NCBI GenBank assembly: GCA_019359375.1
Contig: JAHHHL010000011.1
Span: 97,692 to 161,691 of the forward strand
From: Lyngbya sp. HA4199-MV5
GTDB lineage: Bacteria > Cyanobacteriota > Cyanobacteriia > Leptolyngbyales > Leptolyngbyaceae
Direction of reading: 5' to 3'
Length of the DNA stretch: 64,000 nt
Notes under the pieces: model-generated
Told to the model about the DNA's origin: nothing
What the model saw: the letters and a program-made list of their open reading frames with translations, nothing else
The model's database searches: none
Shown here: piece by piece, positions 28,824-36,628 of the stretch
Layout: each line of letters opens with the position of its first letter
How positions within the stretch are numbered: the stretch's first letter is position 1
Translations under genes and position numbers: made by a program

Positions 28824-28991
28824 TCAAGCCTGCTTGAGCAAGTGCTTGATCATATTGTCTTTAACCATCAACTGCCGCAACACTTCCAGTAAAAATTCCT
28901 GAGATTCTTCTGGGCTTAATTCCTTAACCTGATCCCGATATACCTTGAGGTTGAACTCTTGCTCTAAGTTAAGTCCCATTGGGATATCCAT
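28824..28991 (-). CDS. nblA: Phycobilisome degradation protein NblA
   Basis: A 55-residue helical protein matching the NblA/Ycf18 family over its full length: LNLEQEFNLKVYRDQVKEL, then SQEFLLEVLRQLMVKDN and LLKQA. NblA targets phycobilisomes for Clp-dependent degradation in nitrogen or sulfur starvation. I use the ATG at 28991 (MDIPMGL), giving the normal family length; the frame is open to 29057 but the extension is not family-like. It lies directly upstream of cpeB on the same strand, 285 bases away, so the gene for destroying phycoerythrin stands next to the genes for making it. Separate promoters are likely, given opposite physiological demands. Confidence 0.92.
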   Translation of the reverse strand: MDIPMGLNLEQEFNLKVYRDQVKELSPEESQEFLLEVLRQLMVKDNMIKHLLKQA

Positions 28992-29365
28992 GCTGTCTAC
29001 GCTCCGGGGCTTTGTAAGATTTAGCTCGATTGACCTTAGCCAAATCAATGTTAACAAAAGTCACACATGCTTGACAAGTGTACACTTTTAGACGTTTCCG
29101 AATAAACCAGCCTGATATCCTTCGTTAGGTGGTTGAAATTTGGTTAGCGCGTTAGCGGGTGTAGCACCCTTCAGCCACATCTTGTCTGTGAACATCAGAT
29201 TTATTCGGCTTGGTTCGTAGGCGTTCCGCGCCTGCAAAACCTTCAATGGCTGAATCCTGGCGGTTTGATCCTGAGAGAATGGCCTGATCCAACTCACCGC
29301 TCTTTCTTCCGGCAGTGATTGCGGGTAATAATGAAGATGTTGCCGTTTAGAGCTAGATTCAGTCC
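28992..29365. promoter_or_regulatory. Divergent gap between nblA and the CpcS-type lyase
   Basis: This stretch of 374 bases should contain the nblA promoter (minus) and that of the lyase gene (plus). A 69-codon minus frame (29088-29297) shows no known family and may be chance. I see no unambiguous NtcA site or terminator. Confidence 0.4.
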
Positions 29366-29998
29366 ATGGACGTAATGGAGTTTTTTCAATTGAGTACTGG
29401 GCGGTGGCGATCGGAACGAACGACTCACCACCTTGCCTTTAAACGAGCTGAGTCAGGCGCATCAGAAATTCATGTCGAGGCGCTCGGGCATGATCACCCT
29501 CAAATCATCGAGATCTGCAATCTCCATCACATTGAACCCCGTCTGGCAGTCGGTGGGGCGTTTGTCTCCTGGAAAGGTGAAATGGGATGGGACCGAGACG
29601 ACGAGAACCATGAAGGGTCTACAGTCTTTGCTCTCATCCCAGCGGCAGATCACCCCCGGCAGGGAACCCTCTTGAGAGAACAGGGCTATGCAGAAATCGT
29701 CCCAGTGGCGGGTCAATATCACATGGATGATGACGATGCGTTGGTGTTAACCACTGAGTACGAAACCATGAGCGTGATCGAGCGGTTTTGGTTTGCCAGC
29801 CCCAGTCTCAGGGTGAGAACCAGTACTTTGAAGCGGTTTGGTGGGTTCAGCAACGCCACATTCTGTACTGAATTTCGGATTGGAGATCCATCAGGAGATT
29901 GCCTCAGCCTGGAGGGAGCTGATCTCTCAACTTTGACCACTGACCAGGTTAAAAACGCTGTTGAACCGACAAAATACTTATCTTTCTTTGGTTGGTAG
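29366..29998 (+). CDS. CpcS/CpeS-family phycobiliprotein lyase
   Basis: A 210-residue protein of the CpcS/CpeS lipocalin-like bilin lyase family. The opening MEFFQLSTGRWRSERTTHHLAF is diagnostic, followed by strands such as FVSWKGEMGWD, GSTVFALIP and NATFCTEFRIG. These enzymes attach phycocyanobilin or phycoerythrobilin to the central Cys (about 82) of phycobiliproteins. Which subfamily (CpcS, CpcU, CpeS or CpeU) cannot be decided from motifs alone. It faces away from the cpe operon and is followed three bases later by the HEYAH protein frame, so the two are probably co-transcribed. Confidence 0.88.
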   Translation: MDVMEFFQLSTGRWRSERTTHHLAFKRAESGASEIHVEALGHDHPQIIEICNLHHIEPRLAVGGAFVSWKGEMGWDRDDENHEGSTVFALIPAADHPRQGTLLREQGYAEIVPVAGQYHMDDDDALVLTTEYETMSVIERFWFASPSLRVRTSTLKRFGGFSNATFCTEFRIGDPSGDCLSLEGADLSTLTTDQVKNAVEPTKYLSFFGW

Positions 29999-30016
29999 CT
30001 TTTGATCAATGACTTC

Positions 30017-30616
30017 ATGCCGACAACCAGCGCCGATCCGTTCACGCAGGGCTTGGACTACCTGTACAAAGTTCGCAGTCTAGCTTTAGAACCTGACATG
30101 GTTCACCTGGTCGATGACCTGACACACCGCATCCCCGTCTGCATCTGGATTGGCAAACATATTGAAGCAGTAAACGCTCAACTCAGCGCCTGCCTTCAAG
30201 CTTGCCGCGATTGCTTCCATCCCTGGGATCAACCTGCCATCCAAATTTTTGCAGCCCCCTTGGCGCAGTCGTTTGGCATTGATGCGCTCTGCAACTTGCG
30301 GACTTATCCAACCACCATTTTGGTTGATGTGGGTCGGATCATGACAAAGGATTGGCTACTCGTTGTGGCTCACGAATACGCTCATGCTTATGTAGGGTCT
30401 GCTGGACATCATCAGCAGTTTGCGCGATCGCTATCCCATTTGTGCTTGGGACTGGGCATTGCCACTCCTCTGTGTTCTCCAGCTAACGAAGAGAGCCTAC
30501 GGTTTTATCCCCACTGCTCCCCAACTTCAGACCCGCTAGCCTTCTGGCGTGGAGAAGACCGTGACTGGGAGGGGTATGCTGCCAATGCCCACTTTTTCCT
30601 TCCATCGATCGACTAA
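30017..30616 (+). CDS. HEXXH metalloprotease-like protein beside bilin lyase and linker genes
   Basis: A 199-residue protein with one clear motif, VVAHEYAHAYVGSAGHHQQF at about residues 115-134. HEYAH is a classic zinc-binding HEXXH, and the GHHQQF ten residues on could supply a further ligand, as in small gluzincin- or SprT-like proteases. The rest (SFGIDALCNLRTYPTTILVDVGRI) matches nothing I can name. I take ATG 30017; TTG at 30002 is possible. It lies between the CpcS/CpeS-type lyase and cpcG on the same strand, so a role in phycobilisome maturation or turnover is plausible. No signal peptide is visible, so it is probably cytoplasmic. Confidence 0.75.
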   Translation: MPTTSADPFTQGLDYLYKVRSLALEPDMVHLVDDLTHRIPVCIWIGKHIEAVNAQLSACLQACRDCFHPWDQPAIQIFAAPLAQSFGIDALCNLRTYPTTILVDVGRIMTKDWLLVVAHEYAHAYVGSAGHHQQFARSLSHLCLGLGIATPLCSPANEESLRFYPHCSPTSDPLAFWRGEDRDWEGYAANAHFFLPSID

Positions 30617-30852
30617 AGTGCTTCTCTAGAAAGATCTAGGAGCGTCAGTCCGGTCAGATCGCGAATCTCAACAAGGCGCTCTCATCCTCAACTCATAGGA
30701 GAGGCGCTTGTTAGAACTGCGCCTGCTTGTAGCGAGTGGATCAAGTTAAGTTATGTAATTCTTAATTAGACTAAATCGAATGAATACGCCCCTCACTGTA
30801 TGATTGTGAGTAACTTTTGTAAGGTTTCGTAAGGCAAGGGAGATTTACAGGC

Positions 30853-31605
30853 GTGGCAATTCCTCTTTTAGAATATTCCCCCGTTACTCAAAATCAGCGT
30901 GTATCAGGTTATGAGGTTCCTGGAGATGAACAGCCCAGGGTTTACTCCACGGAGAATCTTTTGTCTTCCACAGACATGGATGATCTGATTGAAGCGGCTT
31001 ATCGTCAGATTTTCTTTCATGCGTTTGCTGCCGATCGTGAGCGGTTCCTGGAGTCGCAGCTCCGCAGTGGTCAAATTACCGTCCGCGATTTTGTTCGTGG
31101 CTTAATCCTCTCCAACACTTATAAGCGTAGCTTCTACGATCTCAACAGCAACTACCGTTTTGTTGAACAAACCGTTCAGCGGGTACTCGGTCGCGATGTT
31201 TACAACGAGCGAGAAAAGATTGCCTGGTCTATTGTGGTTGCCACCAAAGGTATTGTTGGTTTTGTAGACGATCTTCTCAATAGCGAAGAGTACCTTGAGG
31301 CCTTTGGCTACGATACGCTTCCCTATCAGCGTCGTCGGGTGTTACCTGGTCGCTCAGAAGGTGAGCTGCCCTTCAACATCAAATCTCCTCGCTACGACGA
31401 ATACTATCGCCGCAAGCTTGGTTTTCCACAATTTGTTTGGCAAACCAGTGTTCGTGGCTACGTTCCTCAAGAGCGCAAGGCTACAGCAGGAAACCCAGCC
31501 CTCTTCCTGGATATGGCGCGGGGTATCAGCCCACGAGGGAATCCGCCTCAGCGCATCTCAGCCTTCAATATCGACATCGAGAAATCAGTTCCTTATCGGA
31601 AATAG
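30853..31605 (+). CDS. cpcG: Phycobilisome rod-core linker CpcG
   Basis: A 250-residue rod-core linker. The N-terminus [16 protein letters not shown] and the PBS_linker_poly domain (about 20-190, with [59 protein letters not shown] and [16 protein letters not shown]) are characteristic. The C-terminal ~60 residues form the core-binding tail ([12 protein letters not shown]). Start GTG at 30853 with AAGGGAG about 10 bases upstream. It joins phycocyanin rods to the allophycocyanin core. A strong terminator follows at 31626. It completes a phycobilisome gene group with cpeBAYZ, nblA and a lyase. Confidence 0.95.
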   Translation: MAIPLLEYSPVTQNQRVSGYEVPGDEQPRVYSTENLLSSTDMDDLIEAAYRQIFFHAFAADRERFLESQLRSGQITVRDFVRGLILSNTYKRSFYDLNSNYRFVEQTVQRVLGRDVYNEREKIAWSIVVATKGIVGFVDDLLNSEEYLEAFGYDTLPYQRRRVLPGRSEGELPFNIKSPRYDEYYRRKLGFPQFVWQTSVRGYVPQERKATAGNPALFLDMARGISPRGNPPQRISAFNIDIEKSVPYRK

Positions 31606-31625
31606 GTGAACTCTCAAATAGAAGG

Positions 31626-31671
31626 AGCGAAAACCACCTCTTGCTTTAAGCGTGGTTTTCGCTCTTTTTTT
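31626..31671 (+). terminator. Rho-independent terminator after cpcG
   Basis: A perfect 12-bp stem, AGCGAAAACCAC (31626-31637) with GTGGTTTTCGCT (31652-31663), with a 14-base loop, is followed by seven T bases. It is 20 bases after the cpcG stop. Confidence 0.95.
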
Positions 31672-32099
31672 CTAAAGTAGCAAAGCTAATTGGAGAAATT
31701 TTTGCTCCCGATTAGCCAAATCGATCGTTGGGATGCTGGAGTCGTTTGAGCCTCTAGTTGAAGTATTTGGCTGGGGTCATCTTCTTTGCCATTCTGACGG
31801 TTTATGCACGCTCGGAATGGGGGCATTGCATCGGCTTCTAGCGATCGCACACCTATTCTAGCGATCGCCCTTTAGAGAGCCAAGCAGCAATTGCTGTTCT
31901 AGAATCCACTCCATGAGCGGATCGCTCTCTAACCCAACAATCTGGAAATCGCAGGCAGCACCAAGGCGAGCGTTCCCCCTCTTCGCCAGAGAGTAATCTC
32001 GCCCTTTAATGCTCTCAAACATCTCTCAATGAACCCAAAGCGGCACAACTAAAAACAGGGCAGGCAGTGAAATCCTTACCCCATCTGATAAAACTCAAT
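31672..32099. other. Intergenic stretch with HIP1 sites
   Basis: No gene is visible in 428 bases. Two copies of TCTAGCGATCGC lie close together near 31835-31870. Nothing else stands out. Confidence 0.5.
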
Positions 32100-32172
32100 G
32101 GACACAACTGGACTCGAACCAGTGACCCCCACGATGTCAACGTGGTGCTCTAACCAACTGAGCTATGCGTCC
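32100..32172 (-). tRNA. tRNA-Val(GAC)
   Basis: The minus strand folds as a tRNA of 73 bases: acceptor GGACGCA pairing with TGTGTCC, a D-arm with AGCTCAGTTGGTTAGAGC, an anticodon stem CCACG/CGTGG with loop TTGACAT (anticodon GAC), and a T-arm with GGTTCGAGTCC. CCA is not encoded. A decayed IS200-type element starts less than 100 bases away, on the side of the tRNA 5' end. Confidence 0.95.
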
Positions 32173-32249
32173 CTATATAGCTTTGCGATCTTAGACTTTA
32201 CCTTATCTACGCATTGCACACAGTATTACACACTTTTCTGCACACTATT

Positions 32250-32900
32250 ATCACAATCGATTCAGCAGGATAACTGAGTCTTTGGGGTAAGCCACTGGTT
32301 CTACCAGTGCGACTCGACCAGCTTTGAGCGCTACGGCAGTAAAGTAACTCCCACGGTGGCTTGATGAAGCAAAACCGTAGGAGGAATAGCATGTCACAAC
32401 TGTATCAAAGCCTGTCTCATTCCAAGTGGGATTGTAAGTATCATGTCGTGTTCGGACCCAAGTTTCGGCGTAAAGCGATGTTTCATGACATTCGCCAATA
32501 TCTCGGTCCGGTGTTCCATGAACTGGCTCGGCAGAAGGAATGTCGGCTTGTCGAAGGACATCTGCTACCCGACCATGTACACATGTGTATTGAGATTCCA
32601 CCCAAGTATGCGGTAGCGTCCATCATCGGCTTTTTGAAAGGCAAGAGTGCGTACGCCTTTGGCGGAGCGAAGCTCTATGCCATTGCACGCCAGTTTGAGG
32701 GCAAGCAGCGTAATTTCAACGGTGAGCATTTCTGGGCACGGGGCTATGCTGTTTCAACCGTTGGCTTTGAGTGAGAAGCTGTACGACGATACATCCGTGA
32801 GCAGGAAGCGACTGACCAAAGCGGTCAGTTCTAGCCCTGAGAGACACCCCTGAGCAAGGACATCCGCCCTTGGGGCGGTCACACTCATCAAGCCACCATC
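32250..32900 (+). mobile_element. IS200/IS605-family insertion sequence, probably inactive
   Basis: Contains a tnpA-like gene (32391-32834). A hairpin lies before it (CACTGG/CCAGTG with a 5-base loop, 32293-32309) and a GC-rich one after it (CCGCCC/GGGCGG, 32864-32877), as expected for the subterminal hairpins of this family. A 13-base inverted pair, GGTGGCTTGATGA (32355) and TCATCAAGCCACC (32885), brackets the gene. Exact ends are uncertain and no TnpB gene is present. Confidence 0.7.
32391..32834 (+). pseudogene. IS200/IS605 TnpA (Y1 HUH transposase), disrupted
   Basis: From ATG 32391 (GTAGGAGGAATAGC upstream) the frame reads MSQLYQSLSHSKWDCKYHVVF and keeps the HUH metal-binding motif in HLLPDHVHM. 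A TGA at 32772-32774 stops it after STVGFE. The same frame then continues EAVRRYIREQEATDQSGQF to 32834, which holds the catalytic Tyr region, so the stop removes the active-site tyrosine. Between GKSA and AIARQF there are about eight extra residues (YAFGGAKL-type), encoded by a 24-base GC-rich insert near 32651-32677. Known relatives read GKSAIAIARQF. The element should be unable to transpose unaided. Confidence 0.88.
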
Positions 32901-32951
32901 TTTGCTGGGGGTGTCTGACTAGAAAATTACTTGGTAAGTGATAGGCGCTCA

Positions 32952-33048
32952 CTGACAGCTAGAAACAAAAAATCCCCAGCGGGAAGCCAGGGATTGATCA
33001 GGGTGCATCTACCACTCCTTTCTTCTGGTAACGCCGATGCCATCAGGA
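32952..33048. repeat. 97-bp direct repeat, copy 1 (terminator cassette)
   Basis: Begins CTGACAGCTAGAAAC and ends GATGCCATCAGGA. It is identical to 33088-33184 except for one base (CGCCGATGC versus CGCCAATGC). The repeat period is 136 bases; the 39-base spacer contains a HIP1 site. It contains a terminator-like hairpin for minus-strand transcription. Confidence 0.92.
32967..32995 (-). terminator. Rho-independent terminator, copy 1
   Basis: On the minus strand AATCCCTGGC pairs with GCTGGGGATT (10 bp including two G-T pairs, 5-base loop), followed by TTTTTT. It is downstream of the second identical copy. Confidence 0.8.
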
Positions 33049-33087
33049 TGAATTCCATTGTTTTGGCGATCGCCCTTCAAACGGTTG

Positions 33088-33184
33088 CTGACAGCTAGAA
33101 ACAAAAAATCCCCAGCGGGAAGCCAGGGATTGATCAGGGTGCATCTACCACTCCTTTCTTCTGGTAACGCCAATGCCATCAGGA
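33088..33184. repeat. 97-bp direct repeat, copy 2 (terminator cassette)
   Basis: Second copy of the 97-bp unit, ending 48 bases before the stop of the small gene at 33232-33480, and on its 3' side. Confidence 0.92.
33103..33131 (-). terminator. Rho-independent terminator, copy 2
   Basis: Same hairpin and T-run as the copy at 32967-32995. It lies about 100 bases beyond the stop of the minus-strand gene at 33232-33480 and is the likely terminator for that gene. Confidence 0.85.
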
Positions 33185-33231
33185 ACAATTGCAATTTTTT
33201 GAGATGAATTCGCTCATTAATAGAACCCGAT

Positions 33232-33480
33232 TCAACCCGCTCCCTCTTGCTGAAGCAGTTTGTCTTTCGAGTCGCCCCAGTAAGCGCTGTATGTCCACAC
33301 TTCGTTGCTGCCTTTGGGTTCCATCGACCAGCGATAGATGACCGACTTGGGTTCCACGCCAATTTCGATGAGCTTGGCACCCATGTAGTAGTGCATTTGC
33401 TCCTTGGTGCGCGTTTTGACGGGATCTGGCTTGTTTGCTTCGATCGTGCGCGTGATATGTGCCTGAGTATGCTTTGCCAT
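33232..33480 (-). CDS. Small hypothetical protein
   Basis: An 82-residue protein from ATG 33480 (MAKHTQAHITRT). It is hydrophilic, with a likely mixed alpha/beta core, EQMHYYMGAKLIEIGVEPKSVIYRWSMEP, and an aromatic stretch EVWTYSAYWGDS. I recognise no family. The upstream open frame to 33555 is not needed. It is 84 bases downstream of the solute-binding protein gene on the same strand and precedes the duplicated terminator cassette, so it is likely the last gene of that transcript. The size and unbroken frame suggest a real gene. Confidence 0.6.
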   Translation of the reverse strand: MAKHTQAHITRTIEANKPDPVKTRTKEQMHYYMGAKLIEIGVEPKSVIYRWSMEPKGSNEVWTYSAYWGDSKDKLLQQEGAG

Positions 33481-33564
33481 CGTCTTGCTTGATCGTCTTG
33501 CTTGGATTATGTTGTTTGAATGGGCGTATTCAGCTTCCAGGATAAAAGAGTTCAAGGCGAAAGG

Positions 33565-34869
33565 CTAGGCGCGTTGATTCCATTGATCGGCGGCTTCGGC
33601 GATCGCCTGATCCACGGTTTTTTGCCCCAGCATTGCGGCTTGCAGATTATCGTAAATCACCTTTTGAAGCTGCTTTACGTCTTTCATGGCTGGAATGAGC
33701 ACTTCTGCATCCTTTAACTGTTTGGCGCTGATGATGCGGGCTTTGTCTACGGGCGTGGCATCCGCAGGTGCAGTTTGAAAATAGCTGTCCTGCAAGGCTT
33801 TGACGGTTGATGGCAATACGTTGGCGGCTTTGGCAAAGGATAGCTGGTTCGCGTCGTTGGTGACAAAGAGGGCAAACTTCAGCGCTGCATCGGGCACGTC
33901 GGTGTCTTTGGGAATGACCACATTCATGACCGCAACGTTCTTTTTGCCCGTCTCGCCTGTGATTTGGGAGGCAGAAGCAGAGGCTTTGGCGATCGTGGGA
34001 GCATTTTTGGCAATGGTATTCAGAAACTCGGCACCGGATGCCAGAATTGCCGTTTGTCCCTGCTGGTAGAGGTCGATCGCGTGGCGATGTCCTTCTGTGA
34101 GCGCTTCCTTGGGCATCAAACCGTTTTTGTACAAATCGACCCAGAACTGAAACGCTGCTTTGCCTTGAGGGGTATTAAAGGCGGCTTTACCATCGGCATC
34201 AACCAACTGCACGCCCATCTGCACGAACGATTCCAGGACTTCACCAGAGTCTTCAGGAACAACCGTGGTGAAGAAAGCATATTTGCCTGTTTTGGCTTTA
34301 ATTTGCTGGGCGATCGCCGCCAACTCTGCATAGGTTGCAGGCGGCTTGCTCACACCCGCTTGCTTCAGCAAATCCGTGTTGTAAATCGCCACTCGTGTGG
34401 TGAGATACCAGGGAATGCCAAAACTTTTCTCGTTCAGCGTGCTGGCTTTCCAGATATTGGGCAGATATTGCTGCCGTTCCGTGGGTGAAACCTTCTCATC
34501 TAAAAGCATCCAGGCGTTGCGCTGTGCCAGTTGGGAAGCAAAATCGGGGTTCAAGTTCACGACATCTGGAGCCGTTTTAGCCGAGACCGCTGTGAGAATT
34601 TTGCGCTGCATGTCTGCCCAGGGCACATCCACCCACCGGATTTTCATGGTGGGATTTTCTTGCTCAAACTGGGCAATGAGTTTGTTGAAATAATCGGTAA
34701 AGTCCGGCTGGAGCTGCATCGTCCAGAATTCTACTTCTTGCTTGCCGGATGCGGGTTGCCCGCTGTTGCTAGCAGGAGGCGCGCCTGTACTGCAACTAAT
34801 CAGCCAACTGAGCAAAAAGCCCAGCAGCGAGAAAAGACCGATTTGTTTCCAGGTTTTGATCCGACTCAT
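33565..34869 (-). CDS. ABC transporter extracellular sugar-binding lipoprotein
   Basis: A 434-residue family 1 solute-binding protein. It starts with a lipoprotein signal (SLLGFLLSWLISCSTG, lipobox Cys at about 26). The mature protein shows the family pattern: EVEFWTMQLQPDFTDYFNKLIAQFEQENPTMKIRWVDVPW-type opening, NLNPDFASQLAQRNAWMLLDE, GIPWYLTTRVAIYNTDLLKQAGV, and EGHRHAIDLYQQGQTAILASGAEF. It binds sugars or glycerol-like compounds outside the inner membrane for an ABC importer. No permease or ATPase gene is nearby, so its partners are encoded elsewhere. The ligand cannot be assigned. Confidence 0.93.
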   Translation of the reverse strand: MSRIKTWKQIGLFSLLGFLLSWLISCSTGAPPASNSGQPASGKQEVEFWTMQLQPDFTDYFNKLIAQFEQENPTMKIRWVDVPWADMQRKILTAVSAKTAPDVVNLNPDFASQLAQRNAWMLLDEKVSPTERQQYLPNIWKASTLNEKSFGIPWYLTTRVAIYNTDLLKQAGVSKPPATYAELAAIAQQIKAKTGKYAFFTTVVPEDSGEVLESFVQMGVQLVDADGKAAFNTPQGKAAFQFWVDLYKNGLMPKEALTEGHRHAIDLYQQGQTAILASGAEFLNTIAKNAPTIAKASASASQITGETGKKNVAVMNVVIPKDTDVPDAALKFALFVTNDANQLSFAKAANVLPSTVKALQDSYFQTAPADATPVDKARIISAKQLKDAEVLIPAMKDVKQLQKVIYDNLQAAMLGQKTVDQAIAEAADQWNQRA

Positions 34870-35125
34870 GGCGCGTAACTGCTAACAGAATGGTGGATGG
34901 TTCGTAAGGATGACTCGACAGCACTACGGTTTGTGTCCGCGATGGGTCGATCGCCTCGTTTAGTTTAGTGGATGTCGTGCGGCACATGAGCGATCGTGCT
35001 GCGACAGCACCGTCAAACTCTTTCTTTTTGTAGAGGCTTTTAGGTTTGGAGGTCTTTAAACTCAACCGTTAACATACGACCTTAGTACCACGACTTTGGT
35101 ACTTGCTTAGACGAGAGATTCTTTT

Positions 35126-36439
35126 ATGTCTATCCTACGCCTGACTGCCTTCGTGTCGCTGGCTTGTGTGCCCTTCCTGCTGCCTGGTAAGGGATTTAGC
35201 CAAATCGTCTTGCCTACGCAATCAGCAACGGTGCTTCAAGCTGATCAGACAGTCGCTGAGGCGATCGCGCCGATCACGATCGCTCAGAGTACGACAACGT
35301 CACAATCGACGACGGGGCAATCGACTGGAACAAGCCAACCTGCTAATGTTTCTACCCCTGGCACGAATTTGCAGACTCCTGGCGTTGGAGTACAAACTCC
35401 CGGTGTCGGCTTGCAAACTCCCGGCACGAATTTGCAGACTCCTGGTGTTGGACTGCAAACTCCCGGAACAAACTTGCAGACTCCTGGCTCCACTACACAA
35501 ACCCCTGGAGTCGGAGGGCAGTCTCCCGGGGTCGGAGGGCAGACCACGGGCGTAGGGGCACAAACGCCTGGTGTAGGAGGACAGTCTCCTGGCGTTGGCT
35601 CGCAGACATCAGGAGTTGGGGGACAATCTTCTGGAGTTGGGGGACAATCTTCTGGAGTTGGGGGACAGTCTTCTGGAGTTGGGGGACAGTCTTCTGGCGT
35701 GGGAGGACAGTCTTCTGGCGTGGGAGGACAGTCTACAGGTGTCGGCTCACAATCTCCTGGCGTGGGAGGACAGTCTCCTGGTGTTGGCTCGCAAACGTCC
35801 GACACTACTCAAACGACGACTGGGGCACCTGTTGGTACGGGACAGGTCTCTGACGGGCAATCGATCGGACCAAGCTTGCCCTTGTCAACAAAAGTTCCGG
35901 GGGCTGAGCAAACGTTTGTCAATGGTCGTTCTACTGGCACAAGGCAGGTTGCACCACCCATTAGCCAGCCTGCTCCTTCTGGTGCGGCTGGAACTCAGGT
36001 TGGTCCCAATACCACCGTGTATCCGCCTCAGTTGATTCAGGGAGGAGGGAGTGCTCCAACGGCTCAACCTGCCACGACTCAGCCTGCTACAGGTACACCC
36101 ACCAATGGCTCAGTGCCAGTGCAGCCTCAATCGACTGCACCCAGTGTTGGGACGACTCCGACTGCCGCATCTGGTGCCAGCCAGACTGCACCTGCTCAGC
36201 CAGGGCAAGGTACGTTGGATGCAGCCTTACAGCAGGCAACCTGCGCCCAAAATTGGGGTCAGGCAATTCAGTTAATCAACACCGCGATCGCTACCACTCC
36301 CACCAGCCAAACCGCGTCTCGGTCACAGCTCGTTTCTTACAGAAGCCGCCTGCAAACGCTTCAGGCAAAAGGTGTGAGGGCACCCAATTGGGCGCAGCAG
36401 TGCCGTGGTGGAAGTGTGGCAAATGTATCGGGGCAGTGA
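35126..36439 (+). CDS. Secreted heptapeptide-repeat protein (GVGGQSS/GVGLQTP repeats)
   Basis: A 437-residue protein. The signal peptide is at about 1-26 (LTAFVSLACVPFLLPGKGFS). From about 75 to 230 it consists of 7-residue repeats, first (T/S)PGVGLQ-like, then a block of near-identical SSGVGGQ units, encoded by 21-base DNA repeats. The middle is Ser/Thr/Pro/Gln-rich and disordered. The C-terminal ~75 residues form a separate small domain (TLDAALQQATCAQNWGQAIQLINTAIATTP, ending NWAQQC) with two cysteines, resembling a single TPR-like unit. The repeats recall elastic or matrix proteins. No homologue is recognised. The reverse-strand frame over the repeats is an artefact. Confidence 0.85.
   Translation: MSILRLTAFVSLACVPFLLPGKGFSQIVLPTQSATVLQADQTVAEAIAPITIAQSTTTSQSTTGQSTGTSQPANVSTPGTNLQTPGVGVQTPGVGLQTPGTNLQTPGVGLQTPGTNLQTPGSTTQTPGVGGQSPGVGGQTTGVGAQTPGVGGQSPGVGSQTSGVGGQSSGVGGQSSGVGGQSSGVGGQSSGVGGQSSGVGGQSTGVGSQSPGVGGQSPGVGSQTSDTTQTTTGAPVGTGQVSDGQSIGPSLPLSTKVPGAEQTFVNGRSTGTRQVAPPISQPAPSGAAGTQVGPNTTVYPPQLIQGGGSAPTAQPATTQPATGTPTNGSVPVQPQSTAPSVGTTPTAASGASQTAPAQPGQGTLDAALQQATCAQNWGQAIQLINTAIATTPTSQTASRSQLVSYRSRLQTLQAKGVRAPNWAQQCRGGSVANVSGQ
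35365..35805 (+). repeat. 21-bp coding tandem repeats (heptapeptide units)
   Basis: Units such as GGACAGTCTTCTGGAGTTGG repeat with a 21-base period, some adjacent copies identical, so recent slippage or recombination is likely. They encode SSGVGGQ. Confidence 0.85.
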
Positions 36440-36628
36440 TGAGGGAGTCGGAAGTCGGGACAGGCCCTAGTGGTCAGTCTCCAGGGAATAGTCTCCAGTC
36501 ATCAGTGGTCAGCTATGCCAATGTTCTCAAGGCTCATAGTTCACGGCTAACTGTTTTACTGATCACGAATGACTGTTCAAACCTTTTAGCCTTTAGTTTT
36601 TATCCTTTATCCTTTAGCCCTCCTCTCT

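Noticed and set aside
29088..29297. 69-codon minus-strand frame between nblA and the lyase
   Set aside because: No family signature, no ribosome site and short length; likely chance.
35284..35805. A long minus-strand frame of repeated PTPEDCP-like units opposite the heptapeptide-repeat gene
   Set aside because: It is the mirror image of the 21-base coding repeats on the plus strand; it has no ribosome site or signal, and the plus-strand gene has a clean signal peptide and C-terminal domain.
35365..35805. Possible CRISPR array (regular short repeats)
   Set aside because: Repeats are directly adjacent in a 21-base period with no variable spacers, lie in frame within a coding sequence, and no cas genes are nearby.
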